DNA of 64,000 nt. It comes from Nocardioides ginsengisegetis. GTDB taxonomy: Bacteria; Actinomycetota; Actinomycetes; Propionibacteriales; Nocardioidaceae. Positions 1-9,179 of the stretch are shown one piece after another. Position 1 is the stretch's first letter; each line of letters starts with the position of its first letter. The stretch lies in assembly GCF_014138045.1 (NCBI RefSeq), contig NZ_JACGXA010000001.1, positions 3,023,001 to 3,087,000 of the forward strand, read 5' to 3'. The position numbers were made by a program, and so were the translations under genes. The notes under the pieces were generated by a model that saw only the letters and a list, made by a program, of their open reading frames with translations, ran no database searches and was not told the DNA's origin.

Positions 1-767
1 ATCGCGACCAGCCGCGACACCAGCGCATGCACGTCGTCGACGGCGAGCACCTGCTGGTCGATCGCCTCGCGGTCGTACGCCGGCAGGTCGAGCACGCCGG
101 CCGCCACCGTGGTCACGGTGCCGGCCACCCCGACGACCGTCGCGGCATCCGCGGGCGAGACCGGGCAGGCGTCGAGGTGGGCGTCGATGTCGGCGACGCA
201 GGCCGCGACCTCGGCCGCCGTCGGCGGGTCGGAGTGGAGGTGCCGCTCGTGCAGCCGCACCGACCCGATGTCCATGGAGTGGGCTGCGGAGGGCGAGGAC
301 GACCCGAGGATCAGCTCGGTCGACCCGCCGCCGATGTCGACGACGAGCACGGGAGCAGCGGGCGGCGAGGCCAGGTTGCGCACGGCCCCGTCGAACGACA
401 GCGCGGCCTCCTCCGCCCCGGGCAGCACCTCGGGCCACACCCCCAGCCGGGCGTGCACACTCTCGGCGAACACCGACGCGTTGGCCGAGTCGCGGGTCGC
501 CGACGTGGCGCAGAAGCGCACGCGCGAAGCCGGGACGCCGTGCGCGGCGATCAGGACGGCGTACTCGTCGATCGCCGCGAAGGTCCGCGCCAGCGCCTCG
601 TCGGCGAGCCGGCCCGTCTTGTCGACGCCCTGGCCCAGCCGCACCATCCGCGACTCGCGCACGGCGACGTCGGGCAGCGTGCCGATCAGCAGCTTGATGG
701 TGTTGGTGCCGCAGTCGATCGCGGCCAGGGGGCTTCGAGACGGGCGCTGGGCGCCCTCCTCAGCCAC
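1..767 (-). CDS. ppx: Ppx/GppA exopolyphosphatase (C-terminus cut by the window edge)
   Basis: The product belongs to the Ppx/GppA family of the actin/hsp70 fold, which hydrolyses polyphosphate or (p)ppGpp. The N-terminal phosphate loop reads AAIDCGTNTIKLL and the second reads VLVVDIGGGSTELI; both are family hallmarks. About 255 residues are visible and the C-terminus lies beyond base 1. The only usable start is a GTG at 767, which overlaps the stop of the DUF501 gene. The first 13 or so residues (VAEEGAQRPSRSP) come from a palindromic repeat element rather than from conserved family sequence. It is the last visible gene of the mfd-eno-ftsB housekeeping string. The family call is firm; polyphosphate versus pppGpp as substrate is not resolved. 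Confidence 0.9.
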   Translation of the reverse strand, partial: MAEEGAQRPSRSPLAAIDCGTNTIKLLIGTLPDVAVRESRMVRLGQGVDKTGRLADEALARTFAAIDEYAVLIAAHGVPASRVRFCATSATRDSANASVFAESVHARLGVWPEVLPGAEEAALSFDGAVRNLASPPAAPVLVVDIGGGSTELILGSSSPSAAHSMDIGSVRLHERHLHSDPPTAAEVAACVADIDAHLDACPVSPADAATVVGVAGTVTTVAAGVLDLPAYDREAIDQQVLAVDDVHALVSRLVA

Positions 768-771
768 CGAT
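731..771. repeat. 41-bp palindromic repeat element, copy 1
   Basis: Conserved flanks GGCTTCGAGAC (731-741) and TCCTCAGCCACCGAT (757-771) enclose a perfect 6-bp stem, GGGCGC (742-747) and GCGCCC (751-756), with loop TGG. The second copy at 3359-3399 has identical flanks but a different, still perfectly paired stem. This copy supplies the DUF501 stop codon and the ppx GTG start and N-terminus. Confidence 0.8.
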
Positions 772-1272
772 CTCCGGGCTCACGCAAGGGCCCGAGGACC
801 ACCAGTCGCCGAGCGCCTCGAGCACCTCGTCGCCGAGCGGGTTGACCCCCGGGCCCTGGGCCAGCGACTGGCCGGCGAGGACGTGCAGGCACTTCACGCG
901 GTCGGGCATGCCGCCGGCGGAGATGCCCTCGATCTCCGGCACCTCCAGACCCGCCTCGGAGGCAATCGCAGCGCGCGCCTCGAGGTAGCGCTCGTGGGCC
1001 GCGCGGTAGGCCGCCGCGAGCTCCGGGTCGGTCCCGAGCCGGTCCTGCATCTCCTTCATCACCCCGCCACCCTCGAGGGTGCCGATGCGCGACGCGGCGC
1101 GCGGACAGGTCAGGTAGTACGTCGTGGGGAACGGCGTGCCGTTGGGGAGGCGCGGCTCGGTGGTGACCACGTCGGGGTTGCCGCAGGGACAGCGGTGCCC
1201 GACCTCGTGGATGGCTCGCGGCTCCCGGCCCAGCTGGGCGGCGATCGCCGCTTCGTCGGCCGGGTCGATCAC
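760..1272 (-). CDS. DUF501 family protein
   Basis: This 170-residue protein matches the DUF501 family, which in actinomycetes sits between ftsB and ppx; its function is unknown. The GTG at 1272 is preferred because GAAGGAG lies about 10 bases upstream and the protein then begins VIDPADEAAIAAQLGR; a longer frame exists to 1338 but lacks a ribosome site. A CPCGNPDVV segment and a later TCPRAASRIG segment carry conserved cysteines that could bind metal, which is inference. It contains no signal peptide or membrane segment. Its stop is encoded inside the palindromic element at 731-771. Confidence 0.85.
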   Translation of the reverse strand: MIDPADEAAIAAQLGREPRAIHEVGHRCPCGNPDVVTTEPRLPNGTPFPTTYYLTCPRAASRIGTLEGGGVMKEMQDRLGTDPELAAAYRAAHERYLEARAAIASEAGLEVPEIEGISAGGMPDRVKCLHVLAGQSLAQGPGVNPLGDEVLEALGDWWSSGPCVSPEIGG

Positions 1273-1279
1273 TGGTGGT

Positions 1280-1840
1280 TCACTCCTTCGTGCCGTCGAT
1301 CTCGAAGACCGGCGGTGCTTGCGGCTTGGGCGGGACACCGGCGAGCGTGACGGAGTTCCACTCCTGGGTCCACCAGGCGGTGGGGGCCTTGCGGTCGACG
1401 GTCGCGGGGTCGGTGAGCGAGGTCTGGCTCTCCAGCGGCTTGCCGTCGGCGCCGAGGACGACGTACGACGTCTCGCCGGGCATCAGGTAGCCGAAGCGCT
1501 CGCGCGCCTGCGCCTGGACGTAGGCCGGGTCGTGCCAGCGGCGCTTCTCCCGCTCGAGCGCGTCGATGCTCGACTCCCGCTGGGCGATCTGCGCCTTGAG
1601 GTCCTGGATGTGCGAGCGCTGCTGGACGTAGGCCCGCATCGAGGAGGCGTAGGAGACGGTCAGGACCGCGAGCACCAGCACGAGGATCGCGGCCCGGCCG
1701 GTCAGCCGCGGCCGACGGCCCTCCGGGCCGGTGCTGCCCGGGGTGGGTGCGACAGCGGCCCGGGCCCGCGGGTTGCCCCGCTGGCCCGGTCGCCTGCTGC
1801 CGCCGGGTCCACCCCGGCTCGTCCGTCGCTGTTCCGCCAC
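1280..1840 (-). CDS. ftsB: Septum formation initiator, FtsB/DivIC type
   Basis: This 186-residue bitopic division protein is the likely FtsB/DivIC partner of FtsL and FtsQ at the septum. Residues 1-48 are a basic, glycine/proline-rich cytoplasmic tail. Residues 50-66 form one membrane segment, and 68-103 have the spacing of a coiled coil. The conserved block QARERFGYLMPGE falls at about 111-123. The start is GTG at 1840, with the enolase stop 18 bases upstream. The position directly after eno is the usual actinobacterial arrangement. The C-terminal 60 residues are poorly conserved and probably lie outside the membrane. Confidence 0.88.
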   Translation of the reverse strand: MAEQRRTSRGGPGGSRRPGQRGNPRARAAVAPTPGSTGPEGRRPRLTGRAAILVLVLAVLTVSYASSMRAYVQQRSHIQDLKAQIAQRESSIDALEREKRRWHDPAYVQAQARERFGYLMPGETSYVVLGADGKPLESQTSLTDPATVDRKAPTAWWTQEWNSVTLAGVPPKPQAPPVFEIDGTKE

Positions 1841-1858
1841 GGGAGAAGTCTCCCCCGA

Positions 1859-3199
<1,341 letters not shown>

Positions 3200-3248
3200 T
3201 CAGCCTAGCCCCGAGGTCTCGCGCCGGCGCCGGGCCCCAGGAGCAGGC

Positions 3249-3908
3249 TCACGGACTGGGCAGTAACCGGCGTACGGCGTCGCGCAGCGCCTGCTCCGGG
3301 TCGGTGCCGGTCGTCCGCGCCTCGGCCACGAGCGCGAGGAGCCGGTCGCCCAGATCGCGGCTTCGAGACGGTTGCTGCGCAACCTCCTCAGCCACCGATT
3401 GCGGGGCGCGACGCTCCAGGCGGTCGAGCACCTTGTCGGCGTAGAGCAGGGCGGGCAGCGTGGGCGAGATCCCGTCGGTGAGGGCGGCGCCGGGCTTCTC
3501 GGCCGCCTTGACGGCCTGCCACGCGTCGTTGACGTCGGCGGCGTCCATGGCGGCGGCGGCCCCCCGATCGGCAGCGTCGCCGAAGACGTGCGGGTTGCGG
3601 CGCCGCATCTTCTCGGTGATCCCGCGCGCCACGTCGTCGATCGTGAAGGCACCGGACTCCTCGCCGATGACGGCGTGGAAGTAGACCTGCAGCAGCAGGT
3701 CGCCGAGCTCCTCCTCGAGGTGCGCCCAGTCACCCGACGCGGCGCCGGCGTCGATCGCGTCGAGGGTCTCGTGGGTCTCCTCGAGCAGGTAGCGCGCCAG
3801 CGAGCGGTGGGTCTGCTCGCGCTTCCAGGCGCACTCGGCGCGCAGCCGGCGCATCACCTCGAGGAACTCCAGCAGGGGTTCCCCCGAGGCGGGCACCGGC
3901 GCGGGCAC
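3249..3908 (-). CDS. mazG: MazG nucleoside triphosphate pyrophosphohydrolase with inserted repeat peptide
   Basis: MazG hydrolyses (d)NTPs to the monophosphate and pyrophosphate and is thought to clean the nucleotide pool. The single MazG domain spans roughly residues 8-120, with the acidic metal-binding pairs in LLEETHETLDAID and EEELGDLLLQV. The RRRNPHVFGD motif follows at about 100. Residues 170-184 (QSVAEEVAQQPSRSR) are encoded by a palindromic element and resemble no MazG sequence, so they look like an in-frame insertion in a tolerant linker. Translation starts at GTG 3908, 10 bases after the lipoprotein stop. The length of 219 is normal for a one-domain form. Confidence 0.93.
   Translation of the reverse strand: MPAPVPASGEPLLEFLEVMRRLRAECAWKREQTHRSLARYLLEETHETLDAIDAGAASGDWAHLEEELGDLLLQVYFHAVIGEESGAFTIDDVARGITEKMRRRNPHVFGDAADRGAAAAMDAADVNDAWQAVKAAEKPGAALTDGISPTLPALLYADKVLDRLERRAPQSVAEEVAQQPSRSRDLGDRLLALVAEARTTGTDPEQALRDAVRRLLPSP
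3359..3399. repeat. 41-bp palindromic repeat element, copy 2 (inside mazG)
   Basis: The flanks are identical to those of copy 1: GGCTTCGAGAC (3359-3369) and TCCTCAGCCACCGAT (3385-3399). The stem is GGTTGC (3370-3375) paired with GCAACC (3379-3384) around loop TGC. Four stem positions on the two arms differ from copy 1 in a compensating way. The element stays in frame and adds about 14 residues to MazG. Confidence 0.8.
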
Positions 3909-3918
3909 GCGAGCCTGC

Positions 3919-4614
3919 TCAGCCGCCGCAGCGGTGGGCGTCGGGCAGCCCGGCGGCGTAGGTCTGGTCGGGCTGCTCGGCCTGGCCGTTCTTGGCGGAG
4001 TCGCCCACGGCGAAGGAGATGCTGGTGTCGGCCTGGACGGCCTGGCCGTCCTTGATCTCCATGCCGAACTGCGGGTCGATCTGCACGTCGTGGGCGTCCA
4101 TCCACTCCACGAACGCCTGGGTGCCGACCTGGTCGGCCTTGGCGGTGGAGTAGTGCTTGCCCTCCTGGGCGGCCTGCTGGTCGCCGATCGCCTCCTGGAT
4201 GGCGTCGATGTAGGTGCCGGCCGACTCCACCGCGATCACGGCGTCCTGCTGCTCCTCCGGGAGGGTGCTGACGGCGGCCTGGAGGCTGGCGACCTTCTGG
4301 TCGTACTGCTCGCCGGCCTCGACGCCGTACTGCTCGGCGATCTGCTTCGCCGCGGCCACCGTGGCCAGCAGCCCGGCGACGCCGCCGCGCAGGAAGTGCT
4401 GCGGGAGCACCTGCTTGCTCTGCGCCAGCTGGCTCTCGATCGCGGAGCAGTAGTTGCTCGCCGTCGTGTCCACGTCGGCCACGGTCACGGTCTCGTCCCC
4501 CACCTGGGCGGCGATGCCGGGGTGGAAGCTGGTGCCGGCGACGCCGCACCCGGACGTCGTGCCCACGAACACCAGCGACACAGCAGCCAGGACGATCTGG
4601 CGGGTCTTGCTCAC
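3919..4614 (-). CDS. SurA N-terminal-like lipoprotein
   Basis: This 231-residue exported lipoprotein has a basic start (MSKTRQ), a hydrophobic stretch and a lipobox ending TTSGCG, so Cys-23 or nearby is probably lipidated. The mature part is helical and resembles the N-terminal chaperone region of SurA-type proteins; I see no parvulin isomerase domain. Similar lipoproteins commonly lie between mfd and mazG in actinomycetes. It may be a periplasm-like folding factor on the outer face of the membrane, but that role is inferred from resemblance only. The ATG start is 16 bases downstream of the mfd stop, so cotranscription with mfd is likely. Confidence 0.75.
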   Translation of the reverse strand: MSKTRQIVLAAVSLVFVGTTSGCGVAGTSFHPGIAAQVGDETVTVADVDTTASNYCSAIESQLAQSKQVLPQHFLRGGVAGLLATVAAAKQIAEQYGVEAGEQYDQKVASLQAAVSTLPEEQQDAVIAVESAGTYIDAIQEAIGDQQAAQEGKHYSTAKADQVGTQAFVEWMDAHDVQIDPQFGMEIKDGQAVQADTSISFAVGDSAKNGQAEQPDQTYAAGLPDAHRCGG

Positions 4615-4630
4615 GACGACTTCTCCTCGG

Positions 4631-7600
4631 TCAGGGCACCTTGCTCGGGGGCTGGTCCGTGGGCGGATCGATGATGGCGTCGATCACACCGCGGGCCCAT
4701 TCAAGCAGGGCCACCCCCGTGATCGGATGACCCCCGACCACTGCCGTCTGCGGGCGCGGCACGAGGATCGTGTCGAGCTGCGTCTTGACGATCGACCTGG
4801 GATACATCCGGTTGAGGCGTACGACGCGTGAGTCGGGCAGGCTGACCGGCGCGAACCGGACGTTCTTGCCCGCAATCGTCACCTCCCCGACCCCGGCCTG
4901 GCGGGCCCGGGCCCGGAAGCGGGCCACGAGCAGCAGCGAGGAGACCTCCTGCGGCGGCTCGCCGTAGCGGTCGAGCAGCTCCTCGTTGATCAGGTCGACG
5001 TCGTCGTCGGACCGGACCTCGGCGAGCCGCTTGTACATCTCCAGGCGCAGCCGCTCGCTGGGGATGTAGTCGTGGGGCAGGTGGGCGTCGACGGGCAGCT
5101 CGATGCGGACCTCCCTCATGTCGTCCGCGCTCGGGCCGTCGGTCCCCTTGAACTCGTTGACGGCCTCGCCGACCAGCCGGACGTAGAGGTCGAAGCCGAC
5201 GTCGGCGATGTGCCCGGACTGCTCGCCGCCGAGCAGGTTGCCGGCGCCGCGGATCTCGAGGTCCTTCATGGCGATCGCCATGCCGCCGCCGAGGTCGGAG
5301 TGCTGGGCGAGCGTGGCGAGCCGCTCGTGGGCGGTCTCGGTCAGCGGCTTCTCGGCCGGGTAGAGGAAGTAGGCGTAGGCCCGTTCCCGGGACCGGCCGA
5401 CCCGGCCTCGCAGCTGGTGCAGCTGGGAGAGGCCGAGGGTGTCGGAGCGCTCGATGATCATCGTGTTGGCGTTGGAGACGTCGAGTCCGGACTCGACGAT
5501 GGTCGTGCAGACCAGGACGTCGAAGCGCTTCTCCCAGAAGTCCAGCATCACCTGCTCGAGCTGGTGCTCCCCCATCTGGCCGTGGGCGGTGGCGACGCGG
5601 GCCTCGGGGACGAGCTCCTTGATCCGCGCCGCGGACTTCTCGATCGACTGGACGCGGTTGTGGATGAAGAAGACCTGGCCCTCGCGGAGCAGCTCGCGGC
5701 GGATCGCCGCGATGACCTGGCGGTCCTCGTAGGCGCCGACGTAGGTCAGGACCGGGTGTCGCTCCTCCGGCGGGGTCGTGATCGTGGACATCTCGCGGAT
5801 CCCGGTGATCGCCATCTCGAGCGTGCGCGGGATCGGCGTCGCCGACATCGACAGCACGTCGACGGAGGTGCGGAGCCGCTTCATCTGCTCCTTGTGCTCG
5901 ACGCCGAAGCGCTGCTCCTCGTCGACGATGATCAGGCCGAGGTCCTTCATCCGGATGTCCGGGTTGAGCAGCCGGTGCGTGCCCACCACGACGTCGACGG
6001 TGCCGTCGGCGAGGCCGGCGATGACCTCCTTCGCCTCCTTGTCGGTCTGGAAGCGGCTCAGCCCCCTGAGGTTGACCGGGAACCCGCTCATCCGCTCGGT
6101 GAACGTCGAGAGGTGCTGGGTGACCAGCAGGGTGGTGGGCACGAGGACGACCACCTGCTTGCCGTCCTGGACGGCCTTGAAGGCCGCGCGGACGGCGATC
6201 TCGGTCTTGCCGTAGCCCACGTCGCCGCAGACCAGCCGGTCCATCGGCATGGTGCGCATCATGTCGCCCTTGACCTCGTCGACCGTGGTGAGCTGGTCGG
6301 GGGTCTCGTGGAAGGGGAACGCGTCCTCGAGCTCGCGCTGCCACGGGGTGTCCGGTCCGAAGGCGTGGCCCTTCGTCGCGGCGCGGGCGGCGTACAGCTT
6401 GATCAGCTCGGCCGCGATCTCGCGGACCGCCTTGCGGGCCTTGTTCTTGCGCTTGGTCCAGTCACCGCCGCCGAGCCGGTCGAGCGAGGGCGACTCCCCT
6501 CCGACGTAGCGCGTGACCTGGTCGAGGGCGTCGGCCGGGACGTAGAGCCGGTCGGGCGGGCCGCCACGCTTGGAGGCGCCGTACTCGAGGACGAGGTACT
6601 CGCGGGTCGCGCCGCCCACCTCGCGCTGCTTCATCTCCACGAAGCGACCGACACCGTGCTGCTCGTGGACGACGAAGTCGCCGCCCTTGAGCTCGAGCGG
6701 GTCGATCTGCTTCTTGCGTCGGGCCGGCATCTTCCGCATGTCGCGGGTGGAGGACTTCTGGCCCGAGATGTCCTCGCCGGTCAGGACGGCGAGCCGCCGC
6801 TCCTCGTCGACGAACCCGTGCACCATCGCGCCGCAGGTGACCGTGACCAGGCCCGTCGGCAGCTCGCCCCCGACGTCGTCGACCAGCCGGGCCGCGACGT
6901 CGCGCTCGCCCAGCGCCTCGACCAGCCGCTGGGCCGGCCCGTGACCCGGGTGGACCACCGCGACGCGGTAGCCGTCCCTGACCCAGCCGGCGATGTCCCC
7001 GATCGCGCGCTCGACGTCGCCGCGGTAGGCCTCGGCAGGCTTCGCGGAGAGCGCGCGGCTGGCCACCGCGCCCACCAGCACGTCGACGTCGACGCTCACG
7101 ACCTCGCCGAGCGAATCGCGCAGCGGCCCGGTCTCGGTGGTCGAGACCTCGTCGAGCCCGAACGGGCTCATCGTCCACCACGGCTTGTGCTGGTCGAGGG
7201 AGTGCTCGCGCACGTCGCCGATGGAGCGGTAGGACGCGGCGCCGAGGTCGATCGGGGCGGTCCCGCCACCGGCGGCCGCGGCCCAGCTCGCGCCGAGGAA
7301 CTCCTCGCTCGTCGCGACCAGGTCGTGGGCCCGGCTGCGCGCCCGCTCGGGGTCGAGCACCAGCACGTGGGTCTCGGCGGGCATCAGGTCGACGAGCAGC
7401 TCCATCTCGTCGACGAGGACCGGCGCGAGCGACTCCATGCCCTCGACCGCGATGCCCTGCGAGATCTTGTCGGTGAGCTCCAGCAGCTGCGGGTGGGCCT
7501 CGCCCAGCTCCCAGGCCCGGCGGCGCACGTCGTCGGTGAGCAGCAGCTCGCGGCACGGCGGCGCCCACAGCCGCTCGACCTTCTCCAGCGTGCGCTGGTC

Positions 7601-8251
7601 GGCCACCGAGAAGGTGCGGATCTCCTCGACGTCGTCGCCCCACATCTCGACCCGGAGCGGGTGCTCCTCGGTCGGCGGGAAGACGTCGACGATGCCGCCG
7701 CGCACGGCGAACTCGCCGCGCTTCTCCACCAGGTCGACGCGGGTGTAGGCCGCATCGGCGAGGCGGCGTACGACGTCGTCGAGGGGGGCCGTGTCGCCCG
7801 GCGACAGCTCGACGGGCGCCAGGTCGCCCAGGCCCTTGACCTGCGGCTGGAGCACGGAGCGGACGGGGGCGACGACGACCTTCAGCGGGCCGTTGCTGGC
7901 GTCGGTGCCGGGGTGGCAGAGCCGGCGCAGCACCGCGAGCCGTCGGCCGACCGTGTCCGAGCGCGGGCTGAGCCGCTCGTGCGGCAGCGTCTCCCAGCTG
8001 GGGTAGTAGGCGACCTCGGCCGGGTCGAGCAGGTCGCCCAGCGAGCTGACCAGGTCCTCCGCCTCCCGGGCGGTCGCCGTCACCGCCAGGACGGTGCGAC
8101 CCGCCCGGACCAGGCCCGCGACGACGAACGGCCGGAGGGCCTCGGGGCCCGTCAGGTCCAGGGCACGTACGGCGCCACCGCGGGCGTCCTCGACCGCCTG
8201 GGCGAGCGTGGGGTCGGTCAGGACGGCATCGGCGAGGCCGGAGAGGTGCAC
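4631..8251 (-). CDS. mfd: Transcription-repair coupling factor Mfd
   Basis: Mfd is an ATP-driven DNA translocase that removes RNA polymerase stalled at lesions and recruits UvrA. The 1206 residues match the family. A UvrB-like N-terminal region is followed by the polymerase-interaction domain at about 510-560 (GDFVVHEQHGVGRFVEM). The helicase core has Walker A GDVGYGKTE near 674, DEEQRFG near 775 and MSATPIPRTL; the TRCF domain ends the protein. I chose GTG 8251 (VHLSGLADAV) because the conserved sequence begins there. The frame runs open to 8755, but that extension is low-complexity and arginine-rich with no family match. Confidence 0.97.
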   Translation of the reverse strand: MHLSGLADAVLTDPTLAQAVEDARGGAVRALDLTGPEALRPFVVAGLVRAGRTVLAVTATAREAEDLVSSLGDLLDPAEVAYYPSWETLPHERLSPRSDTVGRRLAVLRRLCHPGTDASNGPLKVVVAPVRSVLQPQVKGLGDLAPVELSPGDTAPLDDVVRRLADAAYTRVDLVEKRGEFAVRGGIVDVFPPTEEHPLRVEMWGDDVEEIRTFSVADQRTLEKVERLWAPPCRELLLTDDVRRRAWELGEAHPQLLELTDKISQGIAVEGMESLAPVLVDEMELLVDLMPAETHVLVLDPERARSRAHDLVATSEEFLGASWAAAAGGGTAPIDLGAASYRSIGDVREHSLDQHKPWWTMSPFGLDEVSTTETGPLRDSLGEVVSVDVDVLVGAVASRALSAKPAEAYRGDVERAIGDIAGWVRDGYRVAVVHPGHGPAQRLVEALGERDVAARLVDDVGGELPTGLVTVTCGAMVHGFVDEERRLAVLTGEDISGQKSSTRDMRKMPARRKKQIDPLELKGGDFVVHEQHGVGRFVEMKQREVGGATREYLVLEYGASKRGGPPDRLYVPADALDQVTRYVGGESPSLDRLGGGDWTKRKNKARKAVREIAAELIKLYAARAATKGHAFGPDTPWQRELEDAFPFHETPDQLTTVDEVKGDMMRTMPMDRLVCGDVGYGKTEIAVRAAFKAVQDGKQVVVLVPTTLLVTQHLSTFTERMSGFPVNLRGLSRFQTDKEAKEVIAGLADGTVDVVVGTHRLLNPDIRMKDLGLIIVDEEQRFGVEHKEQMKRLRTSVDVLSMSATPIPRTLEMAITGIREMSTITTPPEERHPVLTYVGAYEDRQVIAAIRRELLREGQVFFIHNRVQSIEKSAARIKELVPEARVATAHGQMGEHQLEQVMLDFWEKRFDVLVCTTIVESGLDVSNANTMIIERSDTLGLSQLHQLRGRVGRSRERAYAYFLYPAEKPLTETAHERLATLAQHSDLGGGMAIAMKDLEIRGAGNLLGGEQSGHIADVGFDLYVRLVGEAVNEFKGTDGPSADDMREVRIELPVDAHLPHDYIPSERLRLEMYKRLAEVRSDDDVDLINEELLDRYGEPPQEVSSLLLVARFRARARQAGVGEVTIAGKNVRFAPVSLPDSRVVRLNRMYPRSIVKTQLDTILVPRPQTAVVGGHPITGVALLEWARGVIDAIIDPPTDQPPSKVP

Positions 8252-8370
8252 GGGTGCTCCTGGGTGGTCCGGGTGCGGCTTGGGGGGCAACACGAGCGCC
8301 CCCGGTCCGTCCGGACAGGGGGTGTCCGACCAGTGTACGAAGCCCCGCCGACGGGCCCGGTCGAGGCGCT

Positions 8371-8384
8371 CACCTGTCTTGGGT
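8371..8384 (+). promoter_or_regulatory. Weak match to the locus-wide CCCC-N4-TTGG motif
   Basis: CACCTGTCTTGGGT lies in the 239-bp divergent gap between mfd and the first gene of the polysaccharide locus, about 107 bases before the ATG at 8491. It fits the pattern of CC-rich half, four bases and TTGG(G)T seen elsewhere in the locus, but it is the most degenerate copy. No clear -35/-10 pair was recognised in the gap. Confidence 0.25.
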
Positions 8385-8490
8385 ATTCGCCTCCGGTAGC
8401 CGGTCGGGGCACCCCGGCCGCTGCCTAACTTGGCGTTGTAGACCGGAGGCACGCGACGACCGCGATCAGTCCCCCACTCACCGAGAGCTG

Positions 8491-9174
8491 ATGCCCGTGA
8501 CGCGCTTCCTCGTCGTCGCCGGGACGGGCACCGGAGCCGCCGCGCTCGCCGTCCTGCTGGTGGCCCTGACAGCGCCCACGATCCTGTCGGCGAGCCCCGC
8601 CCGGCCCGCCCACGACCAGACCCCCGGGCGCTCGGCCGCCGTGCGTCCCGAGCGCGCGGCGGTCGAGTCCGGAGCCAAGGCCGGGCAGCCGGCGCGGCAC
8701 CGGGAGGCGGGAACGAGTCCGGGCACGAGCACAGCACCGGCACCGGCCGGGACACCGGCGTCCCCGACCGGCCAGAGCCCCGGCGCGGAGCGGCGTGAGA
8801 CCGGGCCGACCGACGACACCCTGACGTCGCGACTGCCGCGCACCGGCCGACCGACGATGACGCTCCGGCAGCTGCTCCGGCACGCGATGCCGGGCTCGCA
8901 CATCACCAGCAGCAGCGTGTCGCCGTCGGACGGCGTGCTGCAGGTGGCCCTGACCGCCAGCACGTCGCGCCGCCCCTCGGCGGTGCTGCGCTGGTGGCGG
9001 ATCCACCTCGCGCGGCTCGGCCTCCACGAGGTCACCACCCGCGCGGTCGCGGGCTCGGAGGCCGCGGCGTTCCACCTCGGCCGCTCCTCGGCCACCGTGA
9101 CCGTGACTCGGCCAGGAGGCGCACGGGAGACGACGTACTCCGTCTTCGCCCTCCTGTCCGACCGAAGGACCTGA
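8491..9174 (+). CDS. Membrane-anchored or secreted protein of unknown function
   Basis: I do not recognise this 227-residue protein. Residues 5-30 form one hydrophobic segment, either a signal anchor or an uncleaved signal peptide. Residues 35-115 are rich in alanine, proline, threonine and glycine, as in a wall-spanning linker. The last 100 residues form a compact domain with a predicted alpha/beta pattern (LRQLLRHAMPGSHI and AVLRWWRIHLARLGLHEV). The ATG at 8491 is used; GTG at 8497 is also possible. It is the first gene of the plus-strand polysaccharide run and ends five bases before the transporter start, so it is probably translated from the same message. Confidence 0.7.
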   Translation: MPVTRFLVVAGTGTGAAALAVLLVALTAPTILSASPARPAHDQTPGRSAAVRPERAAVESGAKAGQPARHREAGTSPGTSTAPAPAGTPASPTGQSPGAERRETGPTDDTLTSRLPRTGRPTMTLRQLLRHAMPGSHITSSSVSPSDGVLQVALTASTSRRPSAVLRWWRIHLARLGLHEVTTRAVAGSEAAAFHLGRSSATVTVTRPGGARETTYSVFALLSDRRT

Positions 9175-9179
9175 CGATC

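Noticed and set aside
5072..8428. Plus-strand open frame of over 1100 codons opposite mfd
   Set aside because: It is the antisense shadow of a strongly conserved gene and has no recognisable motif.
8252..8755. N-terminal extension of Mfd up to 8755
   Set aside because: The added 168 residues are basic low-complexity sequence across the divergent promoter region and overlap the gene at 8491. Mfd homologues begin at about the GTG at 8251.
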